Below, one piece after another: positions 26,777 through 35,121 of a stretch of DNA of 64,000 nt (its first letter is position 1; the number at the start of each line of letters is the position of its first letter). The notes under the pieces are model-generated. The model searched no databases. It was not told the DNA's origin and was given only the letters and a program-made list of their open reading frames with translations. Origin of the DNA: an uncultured Candidatus Melainabacteria bacterium (GTDB taxonomy: Bacteria > Cyanobacteriota > Vampirovibrionia > Gastranaerophilales > Gastranaerophilaceae); assembly GCA_934717855.1 (NCBI GenBank), contig CAKUZI010000001.1, forward strand, positions 179,283-243,282. Reading direction: 5' to 3'. Made by a program: the position numbers and the translations under genes.

Positions 26777-28627
26777 ATGGCAAACGAAAAACGTAACAAC
26801 AAAAATTATCAGCAACAAAACGCTGACAAGAGAATTATTGTCGCAGAACGTGACAATATTTCCGCGGTTATGGAAGGTGGAAAGGTTACAGATTTCTTTA
26901 TTTCAAGAGGAGATGTAATTCTAGGAGATGTTTATTTGGCAACAGTCGACAATATCCTGCCAAGTATTGATGCAGCATTCGTTGATGTTGGTGTTGATAA
27001 AATGGGCTTTTTGCACGCCCAAGATGTAATGGGAAAAGGCTCTTTAAAAGATAAGCTTTCTCCAAAACAAAAATTAATTGTTCAGGTTGTAAAAGAACCG
27101 ACAGGACATAAAGGTCCTAGAGTTACAACAGAAATTAGTCTACCGGGAAGATTTTTGGTATTAATGCCGAATGAACCGGGAATTAGTATTAGTAAAAAAA
27201 TAGAAAACTCAAAAGAAAGAGCAAGATTGAAATCTGTTGTTAGTTTAATCAAACCTGTAGGGGTAGGCGTTATCATTAGAACAGAAGCAGAGGGACAATC
27301 AGAAGCTGATATTCAAGAAGATTTGGAAATTTTGCTTGAAAAATGGAATAACATTATAACTGCGTCTGAGACAATGACTCCTCCAAACCTTTTGTATCGT
27401 GATCAAGACTTGCTTTACAGAACAATTAGAGAAGCTTGTACTGAAGATGTTAAAGAAATTGTTGTAGATACTGCTTTTGCAATGCAAAGAGTTCAAAATA
27501 TTTTGCAAAACTGGCATATGAACAAAAATGTTCAAGTTACTTTGTACAAAGGTTCTGAACCTCTTCTTGTGGCAACAGATGTTCACAAAGAAATTAAGGC
27601 AGCTTTGAATATCAAAGTTAATATGCCATCAGGTGGTTACTTGTTTATCCAACAAACAGAGGCTTTGACAGTAATTGATGTTAACAGTGGTAAATTTACA
27701 AGTTCATCTACGCAAGACGAAACAATTTTGAAAACAAATATTGAAGCTGTTCATGAAATCGCTCGTCAACTTCGTTTGAGAAATATCGGTGGTATGATTA
27801 TTGTTGACTTTATTGATATGATGTCAAGAGCGGATAAACTTGCTATGCTTGAAGAATTGGAAATTGCTCTTGAACCGGATAAGGCAAAACCGCAAGTTGG
27901 ACAAATTTCTGATTTAGGTCTTGTTGAATTGACTCGTCACAGACAAGGTCAATCATTGTCTGAAATCTTTACAAAAAGATGTCCGCACTGCCAAGGTACA
28001 GGCTACTTTATGAATGAATTCAACTTTGCAACTCCGACTGCAGAGGGTGAATATAGAGCAAAAGCTGCAAAAATGAAATTGCCTGTAAATAATTTTAAAA
28101 AGAACAACAAAAATAATAAAAATAACAACCAAAATCAACAAGCTCCGCAACAAGAGGTAGTTGAAGAACAACAAGTTCAACAAACACCAGTTGTAGAGGT
28201 TGAAAATCCGTCAACTGTTGCTGTTCAAGAAACCGAAAAACGTGATAATAAGCGTAAACGAGGCGGAAGAAAAAATAAATTTGATAAAAAACAAGAACAA
28301 TCTCAAACTGAAGTTGCAGACCAAACAGTAGAAACAGCTGAAACGGTTTTGAAACCAAATGAAGAAATTAAACCGGTTATTGAAACTCAAGCTGAGGAGC
28401 AACATGAACAGACAAAACAAACAAAAACTTCTAAGAAAAAAGCTGTAAAAGAAGAAGTTCAAGAACAAGCAGAAGTAAAAACAGAAGTAGTAGAAGAAGT
28501 TTCTGCAGTTGAAGAAGTGACAGAAGAAAAACCGAAAAAAACTCGCAGACCAAATCGAGGAACTTCTAAAACAAGAAAAACAAGAACAACAAAAGCCAAA
28601 GAGGCAGAAGAAAAAATTGAAGAATAA
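26777..28627 (+). CDS. rng: Ribonuclease E/G
   Basis: 616 aa from the ATG at 26777 (MANEKRNNKNY, GGA upstream); the frame opens earlier inside the radical SAM gene. An S1 domain (~40-120; GDVYLATVDNILPSIDAAFVD) and the RNase E catalytic core follow: VIDVNSG (~298), IIVDFIDM (~342) and a zinc-link CPHC (~401-404). The last ~170 residues are a disordered Gln/Glu/Lys-rich tail, ending in a basic KKTRRPNRG stretch, and may recruit partners or bind RNA. RNase E/G processes rRNA and decays mRNA. Confidence 0.93.
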   Translation: MANEKRNNKNYQQQNADKRIIVAERDNISAVMEGGKVTDFFISRGDVILGDVYLATVDNILPSIDAAFVDVGVDKMGFLHAQDVMGKGSLKDKLSPKQKLIVQVVKEPTGHKGPRVTTEISLPGRFLVLMPNEPGISISKKIENSKERARLKSVVSLIKPVGVGVIIRTEAEGQSEADIQEDLEILLEKWNNIITASETMTPPNLLYRDQDLLYRTIREACTEDVKEIVVDTAFAMQRVQNILQNWHMNKNVQVTLYKGSEPLLVATDVHKEIKAALNIKVNMPSGGYLFIQQTEALTVIDVNSGKFTSSSTQDETILKTNIEAVHEIARQLRLRNIGGMIIVDFIDMMSRADKLAMLEELEIALEPDKAKPQVGQISDLGLVELTRHRQGQSLSEIFTKRCPHCQGTGYFMNEFNFATPTAEGEYRAKAAKMKLPVNNFKKNNKNNKNNNQNQQAPQQEVVEEQQVQQTPVVEVENPSTVAVQETEKRDNKRKRGGRKNKFDKKQEQSQTEVADQTVETAETVLKPNEEIKPVIETQAEEQHEQTKQTKTSKKKAVKEEVQEQAEVKTEVVEEVSAVEEVTEEKPKKTRRPNRGTSKTRKTRTTKAKEAEEKIEE

Positions 28628-28904
28628 AATATTTAGTACAATATTTACATTAATGTTTTTGACAGTAAATGCGGGGTTGTGTGAACAAGCCCGCAATACT
28701 GCCATGACAACAACAATTACAAAGTTTGCACTTGCAATGGGGGGTGTTGTTCTATCATCATTAATAATTTTTGTAGGTTTGACTGTTTATAATAAGTTTT
28801 TTGTAAAAATTAGAAAACATAGTATTGAAGAAGAAATCTTAAGAACACCAAAAACAGTAGATGATGCTGTAAATTTCTTTATTCATAAGAATAAATTAAA
28901 CTGA
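28617..28904 (+). CDS. Small exported or membrane protein of unknown function
   Basis: 95 aa from a TTG at 28617, overlapping the rng stop by 11 bases. Residues ~1-22 look like a signal peptide (MKNKIFSTIFTLMFLTVNAGLC); a second helix lies at ~36-57 (FALAMGGVVLSSLIIFVGLTV) and a charged cytoplasmic-like tail follows. An ATG at 28653 is possible but would cut into the hydrophobic segment. A Cys directly after NAGL could be a lipobox-like site. The family is unknown. It probably shares the rng message with the next gene. Confidence 0.65.
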   Translation: MKNKIFSTIFTLMFLTVNAGLCEQARNTAMTTTITKFALAMGGVVLSSLIIFVGLTVYNKFFVKIRKHSIEEEILRTPKTVDDAVNFFIHKNKLN

Positions 28905-28914
28905 GGTTTTAAGA

Positions 28915-29148
28915 ATGAAAAAAGGTGCTTTTGGTGCAATAGATTTGTTAATAGGGTTAGTTATAACTGCTTTTGTCTTTCTCATAGGAATGAATGCGAT
29001 GAAAGGTTTGTCTTCGATTAATTTAAACGGGAATTCAGTAGATACAAAAAGCGTTCAAGAGCATGTTGATGAACAAGTTAATGAAATTGAAAACATGCGC
29101 CAACAAACAATTAATTATCAACAAAATGTTCAAAATGTTGATTATTAA
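28915..29148 (+). CDS. Small single-helix membrane protein
   Basis: 77 aa: a short KKG head, one hydrophobic helix (~7-28, AIDLLIGLVITAFVFLIGMNA) and an acidic, Gln/Asn-rich helical tail (EHVDEQVNEIENMRQQ). The layout recalls a type IV pilin-like or other single-pass protein, but there is no clear prepilin cleavage Gly-Phe. GAGG precedes the ATG. It sits directly after the 95-aa gene. The last four bases overlap the convergent panE gene. Confidence 0.65.
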   Translation: MKKGAFGAIDLLIGLVITAFVFLIGMNAMKGLSSINLNGNSVDTKSVQEHVDEQVNEIENMRQQTINYQQNVQNVDY

Positions 29149-30092
29149 CAATTGATAAGAAGTTTAGACCTACTAATTTCTTGTTGTCTGTATATGATTT
29201 CCAATATTTCTTTGATTATTTTATTGTAAGGTGTTGGGATGTTGTGTTCAAGTCCCATTTTTATTATTGTTCCGGCAAACATATCAACTTCGGTTTTTCG
29301 GCCTGCTTCAACGTCTTGCAACATTGATGTTTTGCCATCCGGAGTCATTGTTTTTAGACTTTCAAGAGCTTCATCTATAAGAGTTTCACTATTGTTTACC
29401 CCTTGAACTTTTGCAATTGCTTGAACTTCTTTCATTATATTGATTGCAAATTCCATACATTTTTCATTTTCAAACATTTCCCCAAAAGTCATTCTAAAAA
29501 TTGCGGTGGTTTGGTTTGCAGAAACATTTAGCATATATTTTAACCACAATGAATGAATAATGTCTTTTGGAATAAGGTAATTTATTCCGACTTTTTCAAA
29601 GAAAATTTTTACTTTATTTTCATTTTTAATGTCGTTAACATTGTCAGATCCAAAAACAATTGTATTCACGCCATCATGTGTAATGTGTCGGCCGTTTCTT
29701 ACTGCGCTGTGACCTATATAGTATGAATAAAGCAGTTTTTCTGCGCCGTAAGTTTGAGCGATAATTTTTTCACTTGTAACTCCGTTAAGCAATGATAAAA
29801 TTACGGTGTCTTCTTTAACAAAGTTTTTAATGTTCTGGATAACGTCATTAAGTCCGTCGAATTTAGTCGCAATAATGATTAAATCTGCTTTAAAATCTGT
29901 TGCGGATGGTAAAATATAATTGAAATTTAGAATTCTGTCATTAAAAATAGTCGGATTTTTTTTGTATCTTTCAAATCTTGTTTCGTCCACCAAAACTCTC
30001 AAATTTTCAGGTGAATATTTTTCTATTTTATCGGCATAAATGCTTCCAATTGCGCCAATTCCACAAACTAATACTTTTTTAATTTCATTCAT
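29145..30092 (-). CDS. panE: 2-Dehydropantoate 2-reductase (ketopantoate reductase)
   Basis: 315 aa NADPH-dependent reductase of the pantothenate route. The Rossmann start is VLVCGIGAIGSIYADKI, followed by LIIATKFDGLNDVIQNI, LLNGVTSEKII and the helical C-terminal domain with WLKYMLNVSANQTTAI and SMLQDVEAGRKTEVDM, the last being the usual PanE signature. Related ApbA-family reductases cannot be fully excluded. No Shine-Dalgarno is seen. Confidence 0.87.
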   Translation of the reverse strand: MNEIKKVLVCGIGAIGSIYADKIEKYSPENLRVLVDETRFERYKKNPTIFNDRILNFNYILPSATDFKADLIIIATKFDGLNDVIQNIKNFVKEDTVILSLLNGVTSEKIIAQTYGAEKLLYSYYIGHSAVRNGRHITHDGVNTIVFGSDNVNDIKNENKVKIFFEKVGINYLIPKDIIHSLWLKYMLNVSANQTTAIFRMTFGEMFENEKCMEFAINIMKEVQAIAKVQGVNNSETLIDEALESLKTMTPDGKTSMLQDVEAGRKTEVDMFAGTIIKMGLEHNIPTPYNKIIKEILEIIYRQQEISRSKLLINC

Positions 30093-30226
30093 ATTTTAAT
30101 TTTAACACACCTTTAATTTATTGCACTTTGTTAAAATTTCTACACAATTTTTGAACAATTGGCAATCGAATCCTTAAAAAATACTTTATAAATATATAGT
30201 GTAGTAGAATATAGTGTTTTTTGTGT

Positions 30227-31096
30227 ATGGGATTGGAAATCAATCGCGCTATTAGTGTGGGCGCATTACAACCAAATACTCGTGTCAACCAAAATCGATA
30301 TAATATTGGGTTTGGTACAAGTTTGACGGCAGATACTTTTCAGAGTTCTTCTGTTAAATCTTTGGCTACAGAATATTATATTCAAAAAGCTGTAAATTCT
30401 AATCCTAAAATAAGAGCTATTGTTAAAGATTTTAATCCGAAATTGAATTTAAACATTGATGAATTAAATGAGTTGCAAAGAGGGCATGCATCAGATACTC
30501 AAAAATATATCAATGGAATTGCTGACAATCTCCCGTTTTCTTTGCGTAGCAAGGTTGATATAAAGGCGATTGATGATGCGGCATATTTGCATGATGTTGG
30601 AAAAGTTCTTATTCCGCCGGAAGTTTTGAATAAACCTGCCAGATTAAATGAGCAAGAAACCAAAATAATGCATACTCATTCTGAATTAAGTTATGAGATT
30701 TTGAAGAATTCGAGTTTGGATAAGAAGACTCTTGAATTAATCAGAAATCATCACCAAAATGCAAAAAAGACCGGATATCCTTGGGTGGGAAAAGATTTTA
30801 ATGCTGATTTGAATTTGCAAATTTTATCTACTGCAGACAAGTTCTCTGCGTTAACAGAACAAAGAACGTACAAAGAGCCAATGTCTAACAAAAAAGCTTT
30901 AACGATTATTTATCAAGATGTAAAAGATGGAAAATTGCACCCATTTGTATTTAAGGCACTGGTTAATTATGTAGAAACAAATAGTTTAAGAAGTTCTGAA
31001 CCGAATAAAATTACTCCAATGACGATTGCAACAACTGAGGCAAACATTACAGCTCCAGCAGAAATGTCTTTAGCCATGCCGACAAGACGGGAATAA
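30227..31096 (+). CDS. HD-GYP domain protein with lineage-type N-terminus
   Basis: About 289 aa from the ATG at 30227; the frame is open two codons up to a TTG. Residues ~80-245 form an HD-GYP phosphodiesterase domain: H122-D123 in LHDVGK, then RNHHQNAKKTGYP with the GYP at ~183-185. HD-GYP enzymes break down c-di-GMP, although the missing DGxGYP form makes activity uncertain. The first ~40 residues have the F-x-G-like GFGTS seen in related style at 3292 and 36840. The final 130 bases overlap dgkA tail to tail. Confidence 0.8.
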   Translation: MGLEINRAISVGALQPNTRVNQNRYNIGFGTSLTADTFQSSSVKSLATEYYIQKAVNSNPKIRAIVKDFNPKLNLNIDELNELQRGHASDTQKYINGIADNLPFSLRSKVDIKAIDDAAYLHDVGKVLIPPEVLNKPARLNEQETKIMHTHSELSYEILKNSSLDKKTLELIRNHHQNAKKTGYPWVGKDFNADLNLQILSTADKFSALTEQRTYKEPMSNKKALTIIYQDVKDGKLHPFVFKALVNYVETNSLRSSEPNKITPMTIATTEANITAPAEMSLAMPTRRE

Positions 31097-31350
31097 CGGT
31101 TGTGAAAAACGGCATCGAGAGAGTATTCAATTGCGGAATTGAACATTTCAGAAACTATTACAAATGCAATTGTTAAGAGTAAGATGCACATTCTTTCAAC
31201 GCTAAAATTTAAAACAAAAGCTAATGCAAGTACAGCCATTGCAATACAAAAATGCACCCTAATATTGACTTCTGATTTGATTACAAGTCGCATGCCTTTG
31301 CGGGCGTTTTTAAATGTGTTTGAAAAACCTTGTTGCTTAAATTTTGTCAT
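30967..31350 (-). CDS. dgkA: Diacylglycerol/undecaprenol kinase DgkA
   Basis: 127 aa, typical length, with three helices. SEMFNSAIEYSLD is the family's ELxNTAIE motif and AKDISAGAVM the second signature. It phosphorylates diacylglycerol or undecaprenol in the membrane and so recycles lipid carriers used by the mur genes. GGAAG precedes the start. Its start overlaps ybeY by 14 bases, and its end overlaps the HD-GYP gene by 130 bases on the opposite strand. Confidence 0.92.
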   Translation of the reverse strand: MTKFKQQGFSNTFKNARKGMRLVIKSEVNIRVHFCIAMAVLALAFVLNFSVERMCILLLTIAFVIVSEMFNSAIEYSLDAVFHNRYSRLVGMAKDISAGAVMFASVVAIVIGVILFGSELLKLFVST

Positions 31351-31882
31351 ACCCTAAACTTCCTAATGCTTTATTCTGTAAATTTATAACAAAATTATAA
31401 TCTTCTTCTGTTTGATGGTCAAATCCTAATAAATGTAAAATCCCATGACTAATCAGAAATACTAACTCATATTCTTTTGAAACATTTTTCTTTTCTGCTT
31501 CTTCCATAACTTTGTCAAGAGCAATTATTACTTCGCCGAGATTAATTTCTCCATCAAAAATAAATTTATCTTCACTATCTGCAAATATCGCAAAAGTAAT
31601 AATATCTGCGACATAATCTTTGTCTCGGTATTCTTTATTTATTTGATGAGTTTTTTCACCATTACAAAATAAAAAGTCAAAAGATATTGTATTATAATCA
31701 AAATTGTTAAGGCAACAATTTTCATAGACATTTGGAATTGACAAATAAAAATCTAATATTTTTTTAGCAGAATCAATAAAATATTTTTCATCAATATCCC
31801 AATCTTCAAAAATATTTTCAGAAAAAATATTCTTTTCAACATTTGATGAATTGTATTTTGAAAGATTTTCGCTATTTGTCAT
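31337..31882 (-). CDS. ybeY: Endoribonuclease YbeY
   Basis: About 181 aa from the ATG at 31880-31882 with GAGGA upstream; the frame opens 18 codons earlier inside pgpH. The zinc site HGILHLLGFDH is intact near the end and DIITFAIFAD is the preceding family motif. YbeY matures the 3' end of 16S rRNA. The N-terminal ~45 residues are longer and more acidic than usual. It is second in pgpH-ybeY-dgkA, a common gene order in bacteria. Confidence 0.92.
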   Translation of the reverse strand: MTNSENLSKYNSSNVEKNIFSENIFEDWDIDEKYFIDSAKKILDFYLSIPNVYENCCLNNFDYNTISFDFLFCNGEKTHQINKEYRDKDYVADIITFAIFADSEDKFIFDGEINLGEVIIALDKVMEEAEKKNVSKEYELVFLISHGILHLLGFDHQTEEDYNFVINLQNKALGSLGYDKI

Positions 31883-34100
31883 CTTGTTTATCCTCTTTTG
31901 GTATTTTGTTTTCTTGCGGAGCTTCGTTGCCTTCAAGTTGTTTAATTTTGTTTTCTAAATCTTCGTCAATCAATTTTGCAGGAATATTAATTTTGTCTTT
32001 TTGGAACTCTGCAGCAACATTTTCTTGGTATTTAATTCTATTATGTTGCATACCTCTCAAAATTCTTGAGAAAGTTCCGGCAATTGTTTTAATATCTTTT
32101 AAGGTAAGCGGGCTGTCAGACAATTGTCCGTCATTTAAACGTTCAACAATGATTTTGTTAATCATGTTTTCAATTTCTTCCGGTGTTGGGTTTTTCAACG
32201 AACGAACAGCCGATTCTACGGCATCCGCAATCATAAGAATTGCGGTTTCTTTTGTATTTGGTTTTGGACCAGGGTATCTGTATTGTTCTTCTTTTACGTT
32301 TTCAATTCCCTCTTCTTGTACAGCTTGATTATAGAAATAACTCGCTAATCCCTCTCCGTGGTGTTGAATAATAAAGTTTTGAATAACTTGTGGAAGTTTA
32401 TATTTTTTGGCAAATTCTAAACCATCTTTAGGGTGAGCTGTAATAATCATTTTACTGATTTTTGGTGTAAATTTATTATGCGGATTTTCGATTAAGAAAT
32501 AAGATTGGTTCTCTACGAAAAACAATGGACGTTTTAATTTGCCGATATCGTGATAAAGAGCACCAACTCTAGCTAAAATTGGGTCAGCCCCAATGGCTTC
32601 CGCTGCGGCCTCACACAAGTTTGAAACCATTAAGCTGTGGTGATAAGTTCCGGGAGCTTCCATTTGTAATCTTTTTAAAAGATCTTGGTTATGGTCGCCC
32701 AGTTCTGCCAAGCCGTATGGGGTAATTATTTTGAACATACTTTCAAACAAAGGCATTAGCCCCGATGCTATGACAGCGCTGAAAATACCGTTTAATAGGA
32801 TAAATGAGCAATTTTTAATAAGTAGAACGTTATCAACTTCTATTAAACATTTTTCTAATATATAAATGCTAAAAACAATCAATAAACCTGCAAGTCCGAT
32901 ATTAAAACCTGTTTTTATAACGTCAACACGTTCTGCATATCTTATTCTTGAAATAGCGATTACAGAGAACAAACTTAAAATTAAAAAAGCTACTAGATAT
33001 TGAATATTATATTGATATCCGATAGACATTGTTGAAAGCAATATAACTGCTGAAACAAATGCAATTCTAGGTTTTGTAAAAATTGACATAAGGATTAAAA
33101 ATGCCGGAATTGGTATTACGTAAGGTGAGAATCCCGTAGGTAGAATAACTCCGATAAATGCTAATAATAATGTCAAAAATGCGGAAATAGATAAATACTT
33201 GGGCTCAAGAAAATCTTTTTCGAAAAATTTCATATAGCACAAGAATAAAAATGTTCCGATAAATACAATTATATAAATAGCAGCAAGTCCTGTCCAATTA
33301 AGTTCATAAACATTATAGCCTGCTTGGCGCAAAGCGTCGCGTTTCAGCCTTGTAACAGGTTCCCCTTCAAACAAAATCTTGTCGCCTTTTTGAAAAACAA
33401 CCTCATAAGGTTTGACAGAATTTTGAGCATTTTTTCTTGCAATTTCTGTCGCGAATTCATCGACAACAAGGTTTGGAACAATTACTTGTTCTAAAACAGC
33501 TTTAATAACAGAAACTTGACGTTTTGAAACATTTGAAACCAAATTATTTAAAATTATTTTATCAATATTGTCTTTTTCGTAGTCGCGTTCTGTAATTCCT
33601 ATTCTTAAAATATTTGAAAGGGTTAAATTTGCTTTATCAAAAGCTTCATGAAGACTGTTTTCGTCAGCTTTTAATAAAAAGTTTATAATAAAATCTTTTT
33701 TTGAATTGTCTGATAAATCAAAAAGAATTCCAATTTCTTCTTTTTTTACTTCTTCAGACACATTTTTTTTGCGAATTTGCATAACCGAAGTTTGGAGAGT
33801 TTGCAGGTTGTTTTTAATAAAATCGTCTTCAGCCGGCGCCATGACCGGTTCTACTTTTTGAGCAACCTCTTTTCTATGTTGTTCTGTTCTTTTTACATCT
33901 TCTACTGTTAATGTTTTTTGAGCAATAATATCGCGTTTGCTTATTCCGTTTTCAATAATATTTTGAAAAAAGAAGTTCTGTGACGCTATAATTCCGGTCA
34001 TCAAAACAGTAAAACCAACAAAAGACAGAGTTTTTAAAAACTGTCTAGATGTAAAAAAGTCTTTTACTCTCGGCGCAAATTCAATTTTTATCATATACAA
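31872..34100 (-). CDS. pgpH: 7TM-7TMR-HD protein, c-di-AMP phosphodiesterase type (PgpH/YqfF)
   Basis: 742 aa. One helix, a long extracellular 7TMR-HDED domain (~60-270), seven or so helices (~275-480) and a cytoplasmic HD domain with HSLMVSNLCEAAAEAIGAD, LYHDIGKLKRP and QHHGEG. PgpH in Firmicutes splits c-di-AMP. A diadenylate cyclase gene lies in the same window (40478), so a make-and-break pair exists. The C-terminal tail is Lys/Glu-rich. Its stop overlaps ybeY. Confidence 0.9.
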   Translation of the reverse strand: MYMIKIEFAPRVKDFFTSRQFLKTLSFVGFTVLMTGIIASQNFFFQNIIENGISKRDIIAQKTLTVEDVKRTEQHRKEVAQKVEPVMAPAEDDFIKNNLQTLQTSVMQIRKKNVSEEVKKEEIGILFDLSDNSKKDFIINFLLKADENSLHEAFDKANLTLSNILRIGITERDYEKDNIDKIILNNLVSNVSKRQVSVIKAVLEQVIVPNLVVDEFATEIARKNAQNSVKPYEVVFQKGDKILFEGEPVTRLKRDALRQAGYNVYELNWTGLAAIYIIVFIGTFLFLCYMKFFEKDFLEPKYLSISAFLTLLLAFIGVILPTGFSPYVIPIPAFLILMSIFTKPRIAFVSAVILLSTMSIGYQYNIQYLVAFLILSLFSVIAISRIRYAERVDVIKTGFNIGLAGLLIVFSIYILEKCLIEVDNVLLIKNCSFILLNGIFSAVIASGLMPLFESMFKIITPYGLAELGDHNQDLLKRLQMEAPGTYHHSLMVSNLCEAAAEAIGADPILARVGALYHDIGKLKRPLFFVENQSYFLIENPHNKFTPKISKMIITAHPKDGLEFAKKYKLPQVIQNFIIQHHGEGLASYFYNQAVQEEGIENVKEEQYRYPGPKPNTKETAILMIADAVESAVRSLKNPTPEEIENMINKIIVERLNDGQLSDSPLTLKDIKTIAGTFSRILRGMQHNRIKYQENVAAEFQKDKINIPAKLIDEDLENKIKQLEGNEAPQENKIPKEDKQDDK

Positions 34101-34141
34101 TTATTCCCTATTATTTTTATCTTTATATATATTATAACTTC

Positions 34142-35086
34142 CTATTTTTTTTGCAAGTCTTGAAGTTTCAGGCGTCTTTGAATGTCTTCTAAAATTTTAC
34201 GGTTGATAGAAAGCAATTCTGAAAGGACTGCAATTACACCTATTTGAACTCCTGTAATTATCAATATTGCAGCCAAAATCAAAGATTGAATGTGACCAAT
34301 CCCGCTTTCAAAAATGTAAAAATATAAAAATCTTAATCCGATTAATGCTCCTACAAACAAAAACAGGCTTGCTAAAATTGCAAAAAATCTGAAAGGTCTG
34401 TATATAATGAACATTCTAAGCATTGTAAACATTGATCGTCTTACATAATCAAATATGTTTTTAACCAATTTTGATTTTCTCAAATCAGGATTAACCCTAA
34501 TAGGAACACATTTTAATATGAGTCCCTTGGCTTTTGCTTGAATAATTGTATCAAGAGTGTAAGTATAGTTATCAAAAACATTCAATTGAATTGCTGCGTT
34601 GCGTGAAAAAGCTCTAAATCCGCTTGGAGCATCTTCAACTTTTGTTGAACTCAATATTCGCATAACCCAAGAACCAAGTTTTTGTAATAATTTTTTCAAT
34701 GGAGAAAAATGTTCAATTTCAGAAACCGGACGAGAACCGATGACAATGTCGGCATCTCCATCTAAAATAGGTTTAACAAGTTTTTCGATATCATCTGCGC
34801 AATATTGATTATCTGCATCTGTGTTTACAATAATGTCAGCATCAATTGAGAGAGCTTTATTCAAACCTGCAACAAATGCTTTAGCCAAACCTGAGTTGTG
34901 AGGCATTTCAACAAAGTTTTTTACCCCCAATTCTTTTGCAATCTCAACAGTTTTGTCTTTTGAACCGTCATCAATAATTAATACTTCTATTTCATCGATA
35001 CCGTCTATATGTTTTGGTAATTCTTTTAGCGTTACCGGCAAAGATTTCTCTTCATTGTAACAAGGTATTTGTATAACTAACTTCAT
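34142..35086 (-). CDS. Family 2 glycosyltransferase, polyprenyl-phosphate type (DPM1-like)
   Basis: About 314 aa from the ATG at 35084-35086 (MKLVIQIPCYNEEKSL, AAGGGGAAG upstream); the frame opens further up. The catalytic GT-A fold shows IDDGSKDKT, NTDADNQY and the acceptor loop DAPSGFRAFSR. Two helices at ~225-300 anchor it. Such enzymes load a sugar onto a polyprenyl phosphate for a membrane glycosyltransferase. The divergent gene at 35122 encodes a candidate for that second step. Confidence 0.88.
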   Translation of the reverse strand: MKLVIQIPCYNEEKSLPVTLKELPKHIDGIDEIEVLIIDDGSKDKTVEIAKELGVKNFVEMPHNSGLAKAFVAGLNKALSIDADIIVNTDADNQYCADDIEKLVKPILDGDADIVIGSRPVSEIEHFSPLKKLLQKLGSWVMRILSSTKVEDAPSGFRAFSRNAAIQLNVFDNYTYTLDTIIQAKAKGLILKCVPIRVNPDLRKSKLVKNIFDYVRRSMFTMLRMFIIYRPFRFFAILASLFLFVGALIGLRFLYFYIFESGIGHIQSLILAAILIITGVQIGVIAVLSELLSINRKILEDIQRRLKLQDLQKK

Positions 35087-35108
35087 AACTTCCCCTTTTT
35101 TTCTTTTT

Positions 35109-35118
35109 ATTATATAAT
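35109..35118. promoter_or_regulatory. Palindromic -10 shared by divergent glycosyltransferase genes
   Basis: The 10-bp palindrome ATTATATAAT contains TATAAT on both strands and lies between the two divergent starts. The same 10 bases occur at 60847-60856. The ATG at 35122 is only three bases away, which argues that the plus-strand gene starts at the GTG at 35140. Confidence 0.4.
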
Positions 35119-35121
35119 TAA

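Noticed and set aside
28211..28705. 164-codon minus-strand frame rich in Phe and Cys opposite the RNase E/G tail
   Set aside because: It is the mirror of the Glu/Gln/Lys codon-rich tail; no ribosome site and no family resemblance.
30221..30226. Two extra codons upstream of the HD-GYP ATG (TTG start)
   Set aside because: The ATG at 30227 needs no rare start and matches the TGTGTATG leader seen at 3292.
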